Source: Gemmatimonadota bacterium (GTDB lineage: Bacteria; Gemmatimonadota; Gemmatimonadetes; Longimicrobiales; Gaopeijiaceae). Taken from it: a DNA stretch of 16,368 nucleotides. The notes beneath the pieces were generated by a model. That model was given only the letters and a program-made list of their open reading frames with translations. It was not told the DNA's origin and did not search any database. The translations under genes were made by a program, and so were the position numbers. The DNA is taken from assembly GCA_026713345.1 (NCBI GenBank), contig JAPOOQ010000109.1:1-16368 (forward strand), given 5' to 3'. Shown piece by piece: positions 1-5,857 of the stretch. Each line of letters begins with the position of its first letter. Position 1 is the first letter of the stretch.

Positions 1-381
1 GCTCCAGCGCGTGACACCGCCCCCCCCGCCCCCCCCACGGCCCGGGACGCTGCCCCGACCCCGGCGCGCGATCTGGCGCGAACCGGCGCCCGGACCGAGC
101 CCGCGCGCGACGTGAAGCTCGGAGAGGAGACCTGGAGGGTCCGCCTCAAGGGCGCGGCCACCGTCGGATCGGGACATGCCGGCGCCCGGATTCTCAGCGT
201 CGCATTCGAGGGGCCGGAGAAGCCGGCGGGTCCGGCCGAGACGCGCTACGTCCTGGCGCGGAGACTTGAAGATGTCGGCGAAGACGAACTTCTTTCGCTG
301 GTGCGCGAAGTCGCACACAGGCCCGATGCGGCGTCGCGACCTGCCCGGCGAGGGAGGCGCCCGCACGGGCGGAAGCGCTAA
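1..381 (+). CDS. Unrecognised protein, C-terminal part (start lies left of the window)
   Basis: The reading frame is open from base 1 to a TAA at 379-381 with GC-rich third positions, so this is the 3' end of a longer gene (126 residues visible). The first ~37 residues are a low-complexity Pro/Ala/Arg/Thr stretch that looks like a linker. After it comes a small folded-looking segment containing WRVRLKG, then GARILSVAFEG, then a predicted helix LEDVGEDELLSLVREVA. The last ~17 residues are very basic (Arg-rich). A GTG at 112 could be an internal start for an 89-residue protein, but the open frame upstream favours a longer protein. I do not recognise the family and assign no function. It ends 87 nt before the sigma factor gene, which has its own candidate promoter, so it is probably a separate transcription unit. 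Confidence 0.55.
   Translation, partial: APARDTAPPAPPTARDAAPTPARDLARTGARTEPARDVKLGEETWRVRLKGAATVGSGHAGARILSVAFEGPEKPAGPAETRYVLARRLEDVGEDELLSLVREVAHRPDAASRPARRGRRPHGRKR
20..36. repeat. Two runs of eight C separated by one G
   Basis: Bases 20-27 are C, 28 is G and 29-36 are C. Read in the frame of the partial gene this encodes a Pro-rich stretch (Pro-Pro-Ala-Pro-Pro). Homopolymer runs of this length are prone to replication slippage and to sequencing error, so the frame upstream of about position 40 is less secure than downstream. Confidence 0.8.
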
Positions 382-432
382 CGGAACTCCGCACGCGCGG
401 GTCAGTCAGAAGAGACGAACGCGGGCGGCTTC

Positions 433-459
433 AACAAGGAAGCTGTTACAGGTGTCTAA
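433..459 (+). promoter_or_regulatory. Candidate ECF-type promoter for the sigma factor/efflux operon
   Basis: An AAC core at 433-435 and GTCTAA at 454-459 are separated by 18 nt. This matches the general layout of promoters read by ECF sigma factors (AAC-containing -35, GTC-containing -10). Autoregulation by the product of the following gene would be typical of the class. The -10 ends 9 nt before the ATG at 469, so the transcript would start within a few bases of the start codon. The match is by eye and the flanks carry no second copy, so this is a candidate only. Confidence 0.35.
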
Positions 460-468
460 ACTCCAGGA

Positions 469-1017
469 ATGAGGCAACGGTCTGACGCGGAACTCGTGAC
501 CCAGGCTCGTTGCGGCGACAGGGAGGCGTTCGGGGAGTTGGTCAGGCGCTACCAGCGCGCGGCCTACTCCGTGGCCCTTTCGGTGACAGGAAAGCCCCAG
601 GACGCAGAGGATGCGGCTCAGGAATCTTTCATGGTCGCGCTGCAACGCCTGGACGATTGCCGCAACGCGGACCGGTTCGCCGGCTGGCTCCTGGCGATCG
701 TCAGGAACCGCTCGCGGAACCTCATCCGACGGGAAAACCTGCGCAGCGGGGACGAAATCCCCCCAAGCGCGAGTTCGTCGGGACCGGGTCCCGACAGGAT
801 GGCGGACATATCGGCCCTGCGGGGCCGGCTGAAGGAGGCGTTGAGCACATTGACGGAGGTGCAGCGGGAGATCGTGTTGCTTCACGACCTGGAAGGGTGG
901 AAGCACGATGAGATTTCGGAGCGCATCGGCATCCCCTCGGGGACTGTCCGGTCGCACCTTCACTTTGCACGCAAAGCACTGCGCGCCCGGCTCGCCGGGT
1001 GGAAGGACCACACGTAG
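469..1017 (+). CDS. ECF-family RNA polymerase sigma factor (sigma-70 family), first of two
   Basis: A 182-residue cytoplasmic sigma factor of normal length for the ECF class. It should direct RNA polymerase to a small stress regulon, probably including its own operon. Region 2 spans about residues 21-88 and includes the DAEDAAQESF core and the WLLAIVRNRSRN segment. Region 4 spans about residues 122-175, with a helix-turn-helix around HDEISERIGIPSGTVRSHL. The linker between them is Ser/Pro/Gly-rich. The start at 469 is forced by an in-frame TAA at 457-459; no other ATG precedes region 2. The only purine-rich match (AGGA, 465-468) touches the ATG and is too close to act as a Shine-Dalgarno, so translation may be leaderless. 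The next gene begins 15 nt downstream. It heads an apparent seven-gene chain ending in a tripartite efflux pump. The family call is secure; the signal it answers to is unknown. Confidence 0.93.
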   Translation: MRQRSDAELVTQARCGDREAFGELVRRYQRAAYSVALSVTGKPQDAEDAAQESFMVALQRLDDCRNADRFAGWLLAIVRNRSRNLIRRENLRSGDEIPPSASSSGPGPDRMADISALRGRLKEALSTLTEVQREIVLLHDLEGWKHDEISERIGIPSGTVRSHLHFARKALRARLAGWKDHT

Positions 1018-1032
1018 GCCCTCGAGGTGAAC

Positions 1033-1419
1033 ATGGAAGACAACGACAGAGTCACAGCGCTGGAGGTCCTGGATCCGGCCCATGAGCGTCCGGGCTATTG
1101 GGACGGGTTCCGTGCCCGCATCCTGGAGAATGCGGCCTTCGAACTGGCCAGGCGGCGTGAAGCGGCCCGGGAGTCCGTGGCGGCCGTGCTCTCCGGCTGG
1201 TCGCGGAGCCTGATTCCGGTAGCCGCCGCCGCCGCGCTCATCGCGTCGATCATGATCGCGAACGAGTCGCGGCAACCGGCCGATCCGGCGCCGCGCCTGG
1301 TTCTCGAGGACCTGCTGGGCGGGGCCCTGGGCGCAAGCTCGTTCCAGGCCACGCTGGGCGCCGGAGTGCAGTCGAACACGGCGGCCTTCATGGCCTTCGT
1401 CGAAGAGGACACGCGTTGA
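1033..1419 (+). CDS. Small single-TM protein, candidate anti-sigma factor
   Basis: A 128-residue protein with a cytoplasmic-looking, charged N-terminal part (about residues 1-52, including GYWDGFRARILENA), one hydrophobic segment (about residues 57-74, IPVAAAAALIASIMIA) and a short external tail. Its position directly after an ECF sigma gene and its topology fit a membrane-bound anti-sigma factor. It contains no cysteine, so the zinc-binding HxxxCxxC motif of classical ZAS-type anti-sigma factors is absent. I chose ATG 1033, which has GAGG at 1024-1027 five bases upstream; an in-frame GTG at 1027 would add two residues. The stop overlaps the next gene's ATG by one base (TGATG at 1417-1421), implying coupled translation. 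The anti-sigma role is inferred from context and topology, not from a recognised domain. Confidence 0.7.
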   Translation: MEDNDRVTALEVLDPAHERPGYWDGFRARILENAAFELARRREAARESVAAVLSGWSRSLIPVAAAAALIASIMIANESRQPADPAPRLVLEDLLGGALGASSFQATLGAGVQSNTAAFMAFVEEDTR

Positions 1420-1970
1420 TGGCACCGTTCAAGCAGGCACGGCTTATGTCGGTGGTCCTTCTGTTCTTTACGCTCGCTGCCGGAATCCTGATCGGGGTGG
1501 CCTGGAGCGAGCGCGGGAGCGACACCGCTGCCGTACCCATGGAGGACATCGAACCGGCTCCGCAGGTTGCGGACGCTGATGACGCGGATGACGCGGATGA
1601 TCCCGACCGGAATGACGAGCGTGGCCGCCGCCCGGCGATCTTCGAAATGGACCTGGACTCGACCCAAATCGATCGGTTGGAATGGCAGTACCAGTACTTC
1701 AGGGAGCAGTTCGACGAGCTGGACGGTGAAATGGAGCGTGAGATGGGCCGCAGACGAGGGCAGCTCAGGCGAGCGGCCTGGGATTCCATCAGAGCCGTTC
1801 TGCGGCCCGAGCAGGTGCCCGTCTACGATTCGCTGCTGACGGCGCGGTACTCCCGGAACGACACCACCCGGGGCGATGGCGGCAGAGGCAATAGCCGCGA
1901 CCGCGGACGGCGTCCCGACAGCCAGGACGGCAACCGCCGCCCCCACTTCTCCGAACACTGGAAGGATTGA
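1419..1970 (+). CDS. Membrane-anchored Spy/CpxP-like periplasmic protein
   Basis: 183 residues. An N-terminal hydrophobic segment (about residues 11-29) is either an uncleaved anchor or a signal peptide. Next comes a highly acidic linker (Asp/Ala repeat near residues 53-65), then a predicted helical domain (about residues 80-150), and a charged Arg/Asp/Gly-rich tail. The helical part has a D-S-T-Q motif before a long helix and ends with LRPEQVPVYDSLL. This resembles the LTxxQ-type repeats of Spy/CpxP and related periplasmic heavy-metal-resistance proteins. Such proteins bind misfolded proteins or metals in the periplasm and often tune envelope-stress signalling. ATG 1419 is preceded by AGAGGA at 1404-1409 (9 nt spacing); an in-frame TTG at 1416 is less likely. 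It may act as the periplasmic sensor or chaperone for the sigma system it sits in; that role is inference. Confidence 0.68.
   Translation: MAPFKQARLMSVVLLFFTLAAGILIGVAWSERGSDTAAVPMEDIEPAPQVADADDADDADDPDRNDERGRRPAIFEMDLDSTQIDRLEWQYQYFREQFDELDGEMEREMGRRRGQLRRAAWDSIRAVLRPEQVPVYDSLLTARYSRNDTTRGDGGRGNSRDRGRRPDSQDGNRRPHFSEHWKD
1578..1600 (+). repeat. Short 9-bp tandem repeat encoding Asp-Asp-Ala
   Basis: The unit GATGACGCG occurs twice at 1578-1595 and a third time partially (GATGA, 1596-1600). It encodes the acidic linker of the Spy-like protein. The repeat is in frame (9 bp), so copy-number change would alter linker length without breaking the gene. Confidence 0.75.
1962..1966 (+). promoter_or_regulatory. 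Shine-Dalgarno deciding the TolC start
   Basis: AAGGA lies 8 nt before ATG 1975. It selects this ATG over the in-frame ATG at 1876, which lies inside the previous gene and would put about 33 arginine/alanine/threonine-rich residues ahead of an otherwise standard signal peptide. Confidence 0.7.
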
Positions 1971-1974
1971 TGAT

Positions 1975-3285
1975 ATGAAGAAGAACCGGACCATCCTGGT
2001 GGCGGCCCTGGCGGTGCTGGCCAACACCACCGCCGGCTCCCCTGCCGCGGCGCAGGAAGCCGGTCAAACCATTTCGCTGGAGCGCGCGCTGGAGCTTGCC
2101 CTCCTCAACAATCCGCAGCTGGCCCAGAGCAACGCGAGCCTCATCAACGCGGGCACCACCCGGCAACGCGCCTGGGGGTCCTTCCTCCCGAACCTCAGCA
2201 TGAGTTCGGGCAGTTCGCTCAACAGTTCGCAGCGCTTCGACCCGAACACGCAGCGTATCGTCACGGGTAGCAGCACCTCCTACAGCGCCGGCCTCAGCGC
2301 CAGCTACCAGCTCTTCCAGGGCGGACGCAAGTTCCACGAAATGGGCAGGACGGCGACCGCCTACCAGGAGGCGGAAGCGCGGCTCCAGACGCAGCGCTTC
2401 TCCGTCTTGCTGCAGACACGCACCCTCTTCCTGAACGCTCTTCGCCAGGCGGACCTCGTCAATATCCAGGAGGTCAGCCTTGAGCGGACGCAGCAGAACC
2501 ATTCAATCAGCCTGTCTCGCTTCGCTGCCGGGGAAGCCACCCAATCCGACACCCTGCGGACCTTGCTGGACGTGTCCAACGGACGGCAGAGCCTCCTCCA
2601 GGCACGGAACCAGCTACGCGCCGCACAGTGGTCGCTGGGCAGACAGGTGGGCATGAGCGGACCGGTTGTGCCGGCGGCTCCCGAAGCGGGACTGGATCCG
2701 GCCCCTCTGCGCCTCAGCGAGGCAGAGATTATCGCCCTTGCCGAGTCGGCCTCGCCAGCCGTGCGGGCTGCCGAAGCGGCATCGCGCGTGGCACAGATCG
2801 GCGTCGACAATGCGCGCAGCTCGTATCTGCCCAATCTGTCGATGTCGACGCGCTACAACTGGGCCAACCAGGAGCGCAGCTTCTCCGGAGGCAGCACCAG
2901 CTGGGGTCTCAGCCTGTCCGGCAGCTACACGCTCTTCGACGGCTTCGGGCGTGAGGCGAGCGTTAGCCAGGCCAGTCAGACCCGGCGCGTTTCCCGCCTC
3001 TCGGAAGAGGACGCCCGCAGGAGTGTGCGGCAGGAGGTGGACGCGGCGCTCCGGACACTGGAGACGCAGGTGCAGGCAATCGCAATCGCGGAAGAGTCGG
3101 TATTGGTCGCTCAGGAGGACTTCCGCATCGTCCGGCTGAGATATCAGGCGGCCCAGAGCACGATCCTGGACGTAATCGTGAGCCAGGTGGCCCTTGAGCA
3201 GGCGGAGGTGAACCTGGTCGCGGCCCGGTTCGACTACTCGCTCGCGAAAGCGGAACTCGAATCAATCATCGGAGTGGAGCTATAG
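1975..3285 (+). CDS. TolC-family outer membrane efflux protein
   Basis: 436 residues, the usual size for the family. It would form the trimeric outer-membrane channel and periplasmic tunnel of a tripartite pump. A signal peptide is visible (MKKNRT, then a hydrophobic stretch to about residue 24, with AAAQEA at the likely cleavage site). The mature protein has two homologous outer-membrane-efflux halves. Each begins with the family's hallmark: LERALELALLNNPQLAQS near residues 33-50, and LSEAEIIALAESASPAVRAAE at about residues 245-265. Each half then carries long heptad-rich helices. The second half ends with the typical segment near VSQVALEQAEVNLVAARFDYSLAKAELESIIG. Four nucleotides separate it from the Spy-like gene, and its stop codon is directly followed by the ATPase ATG. 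Location next to MacA/MacB-type genes marks it as the dedicated exit duct of this pump. Confidence 0.92.
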   Translation: MKKNRTILVAALAVLANTTAGSPAAAQEAGQTISLERALELALLNNPQLAQSNASLINAGTTRQRAWGSFLPNLSMSSGSSLNSSQRFDPNTQRIVTGSSTSYSAGLSASYQLFQGGRKFHEMGRTATAYQEAEARLQTQRFSVLLQTRTLFLNALRQADLVNIQEVSLERTQQNHSISLSRFAAGEATQSDTLRTLLDVSNGRQSLLQARNQLRAAQWSLGRQVGMSGPVVPAAPEAGLDPAPLRLSEAEIIALAESASPAVRAAEAASRVAQIGVDNARSSYLPNLSMSTRYNWANQERSFSGGSTSWGLSLSGSYTLFDGFGREASVSQASQTRRVSRLSEEDARRSVRQEVDAALRTLETQVQAIAIAEESVLVAQEDFRIVRLRYQAAQSTILDVIVSQVALEQAEVNLVAARFDYSLAKAELESIIGVEL

Positions 3286-4056
3286 ATGGCAAGAAGCAAT
3301 AGAAGGCGGCGGGGCGGGAACGGGGACGCAGTGGCCGCGAACGGGCTGGTCATCCAGACCGAGGGCCTCCGCAAGTACTACGTACTCGGCGCCGAGACGG
3401 TGCGTGCCGTGCGAGGTGTGGATCTGAACGTCGGGCCGGGTGAATTCCTGTCCATCATGGGGCCGTCAGGGAGTGGCAAGTCCACCTTCATGAATCTCAT
3501 CGGGTGCCTGGACACGCCCACGGCCGGCAACTACTGGCTCAACGGCCGCAAGGTCTCCGAGCTGTCGGACGACCAGCTCGCCCGGGTACGCAACCGCGAC
3601 ATCGGGTTCGTGTTCCAGACCTTCAACCTGCTGCCGCGGGCCACCGCACTGCACAACGTCGAGTTGCCGCTGATCTATGCGGGCATGCCGGCCAGGAGGC
3701 GGCACAGGCGGGCTGCAGAAAAGCTCGAACGGGTGGGCCTCGGTGACCGGATGACCCACAAACCCCCGGAGCTTTCGGGGGGCCAGCGGCAGCGGGTGGC
3801 GATCGCCCGCGCGCTGGTGAACGACCCCGCGCTCCTGCTCGCCGACGAGCCGACCGGAAACCTGGACTCCACGACCTCCCGGGAGATCATGCAGATCTTC
3901 GGGGAACTCAACGGTGCGGGGCAGACGATTGTCGTTGTAACGCACGAATCCGATATCGCTGCCATGACCTCGCGCCAGGTCCACCTGAACGACGGCCTGG
4001 TCGAGCGTGACATCCTGAATGAAAGGACCAAGACTGATGCGACGTTTTCTCACTGA
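3286..4056 (+). CDS. MacB-type ABC transporter ATP-binding protein
   Basis: 256 residues, a complete nucleotide-binding subunit of the MacB/LolD/FtsE-like family. It hydrolyses ATP on the cytoplasmic side to drive the permease encoded at 5858. Visible motifs are Walker A GPSGSGKST (residues 59-67), Q-loop Gln111, signature LSGGQ (163-167), Walker B LLLADE (183-188) followed by PTGNLD, and the H-loop His220. The N-terminal ~18 residues are a basic, Gly-rich extension that is not part of the fold. ATG 3286 follows the TolC stop without a gap; GGAG at 3276-3279 gives a 6 nt spacing. The 3' end overlaps the adaptor gene by 20 nt. In E. coli the ATPase and permease of MacB are one polypeptide; here they are separate genes. 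The substrate cannot be read from the sequence. Confidence 0.93.
   Translation: MARSNRRRRGGNGDAVAANGLVIQTEGLRKYYVLGAETVRAVRGVDLNVGPGEFLSIMGPSGSGKSTFMNLIGCLDTPTAGNYWLNGRKVSELSDDQLARVRNRDIGFVFQTFNLLPRATALHNVELPLIYAGMPARRRHRRAAEKLERVGLGDRMTHKPPELSGGQRQRVAIARALVNDPALLLADEPTGNLDSTTSREIMQIFGELNGAGQTIVVVTHESDIAAMTSRQVHLNDGLVERDILNERTKTDATFSH
4023..4027 (+). promoter_or_regulatory. Shine-Dalgarno deciding the adaptor start
   Basis: AAGGA lies 9 nt before ATG 4037. This favours ATG 4037 over the in-frame ATG at 4019, and the shorter N-terminus places a clean Arg-Arg n-region before the lipoprotein signal sequence. Confidence 0.6.
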
Positions 4057-5803
4057 CCGGGGTCTCCATGCGGGGGCGACGGCGTCCCTTGCGGCAGCTG
4101 CTGCTCTGGTCGCCGGTTGTACCATGCAGCAGGAGGCCGACGTAGACTACGGCATCCAGACGGCGCCGGCCGAAGTGCGGGCCATGCGGGTCACGGCCGA
4201 ATCCAACGGAGAGCTGGAACCGGTCCTCAAGGTCGAGGTCAAGTCGAAGGCATCCGGTGAAATCCTCGAGCTCTTCACCGACTCCGGAGACGAAGTCGAA
4301 GTGGGGGCGCTGCTCGCCGAAGTCGATCCCCGTGACGTCGACAACGCCTACGATCAGGCACAGGCCGACCTGGACGTGGCGGAAGCACGGATGGAAATCG
4401 CAAGGAAGCAGCGGGACCGCTCCCAGCAGCTGCTTGACTCCGCGGTCATCACGCCGCGGGAATTCGAGCAGGCGGAACTCGAGTTCGCGAATGCGCAGGC
4501 GGGGCTCGTCCGCGCGCAGACGAACCTCGAGTTGGCCACGCTGCGGCGGGCCGACGTGAGGATCAGGGCTCCGATGTCGGGCACGATCCTCGAGAAGCTG
4601 GTGGAGTTCGGCCAGGTGATTCAGTCTGCCACGCAGAATGTTTCGGGCGGCACCACCCTCTTCGTGATGGCGAATCTGGACGATATGCGGGTGCGGACCT
4701 TCGTCGACGAGCAGGATGTCGGCCAACTGGGCGCCGGAATGACCGCCACGGTGACGGTCGAAGCGTTCTCGGACCGGACCTTCCAGGGCGTGATCGAGAA
4801 GATCGAGCCGCAGGCGCTGGTGCAGCAGAACGTCACGATGTTCCCGGTGATCGTGCGGCTCGACAACCGGGCCGGTCTTCTGAAGCCCGGCATGAACGCC
4901 GAGGTCGAGATCCTGATCGACGAACGCGGCAACACGCTGGCGGTTCCGAACAACGCAGTCGTGCAGCCGCAGGAGGTTGCCCCGGCGGCCGAGGTGCTCG
5001 GTCTGGACCCGACGGTGGCAACGATCGATCGCTCGGTCTGGGGTCCCCTGATCGCGCAGGCGCAGCAGAAGCTGAACGCGCTGCGGCGCGACGATGTGCC
5101 GACGATGACGGCGGATGCAGGCGGAGCCGCCGCCGCCTTTGGTGGAATGCGCTCAGGGCGGGGCGGCGCGCCAGATGGGGCGGCCCCCGGCGATGGCGCC
5201 CGCGGTGCCGGGGCCAATGGTGAGAACGGCGCGGATGCCGGTGCCGCCCCCGGTAACGGGGCCGGTGCGAACGGCATGCCCATGGAAGAGATCGTGGCCC
5301 AGATGCAGAGCGGCGAGATCAGCCGGGACTCGGCGATGGTTCTGCTCAGCGCAGCGCGCGGCGGCCAGCAGATGGGTGGCGGCCAGCGGCCCGGCGCCCA
5401 GCCGATGCAGGGTGGCCAGCGCATGGGCGGGAATCCCGGTGCCGGAGCGGCAGCGGCCGGGGGCGAGGCAGGCGCCGGAGCGGCCGGGGGTGGGCAGCGC
5501 GGTCAAGGTCGCGGCCAGGGCGGTGGTGGCCAGGGCGGAATGGGCGGCTTTGCGGCCATGATGGGCGGATCGATGGGTGATCCCGCCTACAAGATGGGCG
5601 TGGTGTTCGTGAAGAATGCGGACGAGACCCTTACGCCCCGTGCGGTCATCCTGGGGATCAGCGACTGGGACTACGCCGAGGTTCTGGCCGGTCTGCAGGC
5701 GGGCGAAGAGATCGCGCTGATCGGCGCGGCGGAACTGCAGGCCCGGCAGCAGGAGCGCATGGAGCGGATGACCCAGCGGATGGGAGGGGGGCGGCCGTTC
5801 TGA
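4037..5803 (+). CDS. MacA/HlyD-type periplasmic adaptor lipoprotein with a long Gly/Ala/Met-rich insert
   Basis: 588 residues, much longer than typical MacA-like adaptors (about 370-400). It bridges the inner-membrane permease and the TolC channel. The N-terminus is a lipoprotein signal with lipobox LVAGC (Cys28), so it should be lipid-anchored. In order: a lipoyl/barrel-sandwich half around VEVKSKASGEILELF (near residue 73); a coiled-coil hairpin (about 100-170, rich in Ala/Glu/Gln/Arg); the second lipoyl half near VRIRAPMSGTILEKLVEFG; and a beta-barrel domain (about 200-310). Residues about 356-515 then form a low-complexity region of Gly, Ala, Met, Gln and Arg. A terminal membrane-proximal-type segment follows (PRAVILGISDWDYAEVLAGLQAGEEIALIG). 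The gene overlaps the ATPase by 20 nt. The adaptor call is firm; the insert's role is unknown. Confidence 0.9.
   Translation: MRRFLTDRGLHAGATASLAAAAALVAGCTMQQEADVDYGIQTAPAEVRAMRVTAESNGELEPVLKVEVKSKASGEILELFTDSGDEVEVGALLAEVDPRDVDNAYDQAQADLDVAEARMEIARKQRDRSQQLLDSAVITPREFEQAELEFANAQAGLVRAQTNLELATLRRADVRIRAPMSGTILEKLVEFGQVIQSATQNVSGGTTLFVMANLDDMRVRTFVDEQDVGQLGAGMTATVTVEAFSDRTFQGVIEKIEPQALVQQNVTMFPVIVRLDNRAGLLKPGMNAEVEILIDERGNTLAVPNNAVVQPQEVAPAAEVLGLDPTVATIDRSVWGPLIAQAQQKLNALRRDDVPTMTADAGGAAAAFGGMRSGRGGAPDGAAPGDGARGAGANGENGADAGAAPGNGAGANGMPMEEIVAQMQSGEISRDSAMVLLSAARGGQQMGGGQRPGAQPMQGGQRMGGNPGAGAAAAGGEAGAGAAGGGQRGQGRGQGGGGQGGMGGFAAMMGGSMGDPAYKMGVVFVKNADETLTPRAVILGISDWDYAEVLAGLQAGEEIALIGAAELQARQQERMERMTQRMGGGRPF
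5104..5580 (+). other. Low-complexity Gly/Ala/Met/Gln-coding region inside the adaptor gene
   Basis: About 160 codons composed largely of Gly, Ala, Met, Gln, Arg and Pro, with repeated GGQ, GGG and GAG-type units (for example GGQRMGG and GGQGGMGG). One ordered-looking island stands near the middle, MEEIVAQMQSGEISRDSAM, at about 5283-5340. The insert separates the beta-barrel domain from the last adaptor segment. The frame stays open, and the C-terminal adaptor motif resumes afterwards, so this is an in-frame insertion and not a frameshift. Confidence 0.8.
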
Positions 5804-5843
5804 GGACCGGTCAAGAAGCGCGATGAGCTTGCAACACCGACAT

Positions 5844-5849
5844 AGGAGG
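5844..5849 (+). promoter_or_regulatory. Strong Shine-Dalgarno of the MacB permease gene
   Basis: AGGAGG, continuing into GGGAG, lies 8 nt before ATG 5858. It is the strongest ribosome-binding site seen in the operon and follows the operon's only sizeable gap (54 nt, 5804-5857). The permease therefore appears to be initiated independently and not by coupling. Confidence 0.75.
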
Positions 5850-5857
5850 GGGAGTCC

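Noticed and set aside
406..1425. Minus-strand open frame (339 codons) opposite the first sigma factor
   Set aside because: Arg/Pro/Gly-rich shadow composition; the plus strand carries complete sigma region 2 and 4 motifs.
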